Shown piece after piece: positions 36,387 through 38,723 of a stretch of 38,723 nt of DNA. This DNA comes from Methylotenera sp. GTDB taxonomy: Bacteria; Pseudomonadota; Gammaproteobacteria; Burkholderiales; Methylophilaceae. Position 1 is the stretch's first letter, and every line of letters starts with the position of its first letter. The stretch is from positions 1 to 38,723 of the forward strand of contig JABFQV010000014.1 in NCBI GenBank assembly GCA_013141495.1, written 5' to 3'. The translations under genes and the position numbers were made by a program. The notes under the pieces were generated by a model. That model was not told the origin of the DNA, searched no databases, and was given only the letters and a program-made list of their open reading frames with translations.

Positions 36387-36845
36387 TTAATGGTGGTGCA
36401 TGCCTTTATCAACATCTTTAGCAGTTGATTTTTTTGCATCAACACTGAATGAGATTTTGTATTGATTTCCAATCTTATCTTGAATGACCAACACCATAGG
36501 CACTACTTCGCCAGCTTTAATCTGATGCTTAATATCTTGCAACATTAAATGGTAGCCTCCTGGCGCTAGCATCTCGGATTTTCCAGCTTTTAGGGCAAGT
36601 TCTTCTAATTGCCGCATTTTCATGACATTTCCAGACATGTTCATCTCGTGTATTTCTACACTACGTGCAATGCTGGAAGATGCCCCAATCACTTTTACAT
36701 CCTCACTTGTTGTCAAGGTCATATAAGCTGCAGCAACTGACTGCCCTGGAGCTGTAGGTTTAACCCAAGCATTGGTGACTTTCAATGCTGCTTGTGCAGA
36801 ACAGGACATACATAACAAAGTAATAGCCGCGTAGATTGTTTTCAT
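36387..36845 (-). CDS. PCu(A)C-family periplasmic copper chaperone
   Basis: A 152-residue secreted protein with a cleavable signal (MKTIYAAITLLCMSCSAQAA) and one PCu(A)C (DUF461) domain, which delivers Cu(I) to cytochrome c oxidase CuA in characterised relatives. Seen: VTNAWVKPTAPGQSVAAAYM, and the Cu-binding H-x-M...M...HxM set in VEIHEMNMSGNVMKMRQ and GGYHLMLQDIK. The C-terminus ends in a GMHHH tail, an added metal site. Downstream of the PepSY-TM gene on the same strand with an 86-nt gap, so they likely form one copper/iron-handling unit opposing the hvf cassette. Confidence 0.92.
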   Translation of the reverse strand: MKTIYAAITLLCMSCSAQAALKVTNAWVKPTAPGQSVAAAYMTLTTSEDVKVIGASSSIARSVEIHEMNMSGNVMKMRQLEELALKAGKSEMLAPGGYHLMLQDIKHQIKAGEVVPMVLVIQDKIGNQYKISFSVDAKKSTAKDVDKGMHHH

Positions 36846-36931
36846 TTGTTTTCCATTCTTAATTAAATGTTCATCTGCCGATTTGAATGCAACACTAATG
36901 AATGCTAAAGTTAATAATTCCTAACAGCTCC

Positions 36932-38476
36932 CTAATCATGCTTAACACTTAACTTCCTTGTAAAAATAATCATTCCTAATAGCGCAACCACAATATTGCC
37001 TAACGCAAATAGCGAAACCAGAATATCGCGTAGATCCTTGTTTAAGCTTTCAAAACTCCACTTATGCAAATAAGCGAATACAAATCCCTCCAAACCATCA
37101 ATATCGCGCACTTTGGCGGCTAATGCGCCTGTGGCTGGTTCTACGTAATAGCGCGTGTGATCTGCATCATTCATTTGCACTTTAACAACGGGTAATCGCT
37201 TAAAAATAAATCCATATTCATTGGCGAATTTCTTAATCGTTTCTGCACTGACAATTTCGCTAATTGGACGCTGTAAAATCGTTGCAACTTGCTGTTTGGC
37301 TAATATCTCAACGCTATTTTGCTGTGGTGGATTTACGTTTTTTAGATTTAAATCAGCGCGTAAAACATAAGGCATAACAGGTTTATCTTTGGCGATATTA
37401 TGCTCATGATGATCGTGATGTTCTGCATGTTCGACTTCCTTAGCTAATGCAGCCACTTGCGCCACAGGCATTTGGTTTGCACCCGAATTTGAAGCAGGCA
37501 ACACGTACCAATAAGGTGTTTTTGAATACGCGATTAAATCTAATTTAGCCAAAGGTTTGGCCGTAAACTCTTCCCAAATTTGAGGGTTAAGTTGCTTGGT
37601 CAATACAGTTTCTGGCTTTATTGCAAGGGTATTAGCTTGTTGCTGATAACTCATAATCAAATGAAATAATCCACTAGAAGCAAAAATCAACGCGGCAATG
37701 GAAACGATTAAACCGATACGACGATGCCAACGGCGCATGGGTTGATTGACTAAACGGCGTTTGCTTTTTGCCAGTTTGAAGTATAAATACAAGCCAGAAA
37801 TGGCAGAAGTAAGCACCGCACATAGCACCAAAGCGGCGATACCTAACTGTAACTTAGGCGTAGATTCCAGAAACGACCAATTGTGGCCAAATTGGAATAA
37901 TCTGGTCAGCCAATAACGCGTATCGTTGACCAATGATGATAGGCGCGATTGTTCAGTATCGATAAATGCGCGCAAATGTTGGCTATCGTTAAACTCCACA
38001 CGCCATACTGGCAACAAACGATTCACAGCATGATAATCAGAGCTGAACTGTGTGATCAGCTCTGTTTTGCTGATCTCACTTAGATCTTTGCCTGTGAAAT
38101 GCGCTGCTAAACTTTGGGCGTAATTAATATCACCGTCGGCTAACTCTTCACCCGTTTTAATATCGAAATAACGCGCAGGCTTATTCGGTTCAGTACCCAC
38201 TCTGAAATAGGTTTTACTAGAAAATTGAGCAAGGCTAATGTGGTTAAATTGGATGATCCCATGCTGATCTAATACACTTTTAACAGTTTGCGATTGGCTT
38301 AAATCATATTGGGCAGATGGTGCTGCAAATGCGGCTGGCTTAGGTTGCAGGCGCGACATGATGGGATGTGAAATACCCGAAATACCCCACATTAAAATAC
38401 CCACACAGGTGACTAGGCCAAGCCAGCGATGCAAAAACATCCAATTCAATCTCATCTTAGCCATTACGCTATTCAT
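36932..38476 (-). CDS. PepSY-associated transmembrane protein
   Basis: A membrane protein of about 514 residues in the PepSY-TM (PiuB/DUF2271-neighbour-like) family, often beside TonB-dependent siderophore or metal receptors. Four transmembrane segments: WMFLHRWLGLVTCVGILMWG at the N-terminus, two in the middle (LGIAALVLCAVLTSAISGLY, and RRIGLIVSIAALIFASSGLF, about 215-290), one at the C-terminus. PepSY domains lie between. A His-rich stretch HAEHHDHHEHN near 355-365 suggests metal binding in the periplasm. The start is uncertain: ATG 38476, overlapping the upstream stop, was chosen over 38494 and 38464. Function beyond redox or metal uptake is unknown. Confidence 0.82.
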   Translation of the reverse strand: MNSVMAKMRLNWMFLHRWLGLVTCVGILMWGISGISHPIMSRLQPKPAAFAAPSAQYDLSQSQTVKSVLDQHGIIQFNHISLAQFSSKTYFRVGTEPNKPARYFDIKTGEELADGDINYAQSLAAHFTGKDLSEISKTELITQFSSDYHAVNRLLPVWRVEFNDSQHLRAFIDTEQSRLSSLVNDTRYWLTRLFQFGHNWSFLESTPKLQLGIAALVLCAVLTSAISGLYLYFKLAKSKRRLVNQPMRRWHRRIGLIVSIAALIFASSGLFHLIMSYQQQANTLAIKPETVLTKQLNPQIWEEFTAKPLAKLDLIAYSKTPYWYVLPASNSGANQMPVAQVAALAKEVEHAEHHDHHEHNIAKDKPVMPYVLRADLNLKNVNPPQQNSVEILAKQQVATILQRPISEIVSAETIKKFANEYGFIFKRLPVVKVQMNDADHTRYYVEPATGALAAKVRDIDGLEGFVFAYLHKWSFESLNKDLRDILVSLFALGNIVVALLGMIIFTRKLSVKHD

Positions 38477-38723
38477 GACTCTTCGCATGATCATGTGGCG
38501 TTTTCAGCAAATCGACCATGCCTTTAAAGCTATTGATGGTTGTCTGTTGGTCTAAACTTAATTGTGCTTCGGCTTGCGTCAATGCTGCGATTAATTGTTC
38601 AGCATCTGCATCAGGCACGCCCATATCAGTTAAGCGTCTATATTGTTTTAAATGATCATCTCCACACATCAATGCTTGCCAATGCCCTGCATTCAATCGA
38701 AGTAAAGCTCTTCCACCGCGTGG
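38469..38723 (-). CDS. Partial protein, C-terminal part, cut by the window edge
   Basis: A minus-strand frame is open to the window end, so the gene begins outside. The visible 84 residues are soluble and mainly helical (ALLRLNAGHWQALMCGDDHL, then AEQLIAALTQAEAQLSLDQQ), ending in His-rich TPHDHAKSHE. No family is recognised. Its TAG stop overlaps the presumed PepSY-TM start (ATGAATAG), indicating that it is co-transcribed with PepSY-TM and the PCu(A)C gene. Confidence 0.6.
   Translation of the reverse strand, partial: PRGGRALLRLNAGHWQALMCGDDHLKQYRRLTDMGVPDADAEQLIAALTQAEAQLSLDQQTTINSFKGMVDLLKTPHDHAKSHE

Overview
The window looks like ordinary chromosome from a moderately AT-rich betaproteobacterium. 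The best guess is a Methylophilaceae (Methylotenera-like) methylotroph, inferred from gene order and protein character rather than from a marker gene. Nearly all genes are intact and similar in composition. The conserved neighbourhoods are those of beta/gammaproteobacterial chromosomes: tgt-yajC-secD-secF, clpS-clpA, dapA-bamC and rnfABCDGE-nth.

Layout. (1) 1-500: the end of an IS21-like element abutting a truncated gene, then a tRNA-Lys(UUU) with its terminator. (2) 0.7-7.9 kb: ffh and the divergent cytochrome-assembly-like gene ypjD; a HAD phosphatase and EamA exporter pair; a small GIY-YIG gene bracketed by REP-like repeats; leuA, preceded by a possible leucine-rich leader peptide; and pssA. 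(3) 8.0-16.6 kb: tgt, yajC, secD, secF, a CorC/CNNM transporter, clpS and clpA, all on the plus strand. (4) 16.7-21 kb: a TRIC/YicG-like membrane protein, a GST-like protein with pyrD, the ribosomal-oxygenase-like roxA, an unrecognised gene, and a tiny Ala/Pro/Glu repeat lipoprotein with a strong terminator. (5) 21.6-24.9 kb on the minus strand: dapA, bamC and walJ-like genes, with a 151-bp MITE-like element between bamC and walJ. (6) 25.1-35.9 kb on the plus strand: a long run of closely spaced genes made up of rnfABCDGE, nth, a FIST-domain gene, a DUF1841 gene, an ECF sigma factor, a zinc-finger anti-sigma factor, and a three-gene RiPP metallophore cassette (hvfA/hvfB/hvfC type). (7) 36.0-38.7 kb: a small Cys-containing ORF, then on the minus strand a truncated gene, a PepSY-TM protein and a PCu(A)C copper chaperone.

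The most interesting region is 33.0-38.7 kb. An ECF sigma/anti-sigma pair sits directly upstream of a secreted Cys-repeat precursor peptide (HvfA-like), a DUF692/MNIO enzyme (HvfB) and its DUF2063 partner (HvfC). This cassette faces periplasmic copper-handling genes (PCu(A)C, and PepSY-TM with a His-rich loop). The precursor is unusual. Its first motif is a DGKCGAGKCG variant of the known EGKCG substrate motif, and it is followed by four EG(A/S)C(S/N)A repeats that differ from the canonical substrate. The DoxX gene often found in such operons is absent. My reading is a regulated copper-sequestration or copper-stress locus with a divergent peptide substrate; function is inferred from family membership and context only.
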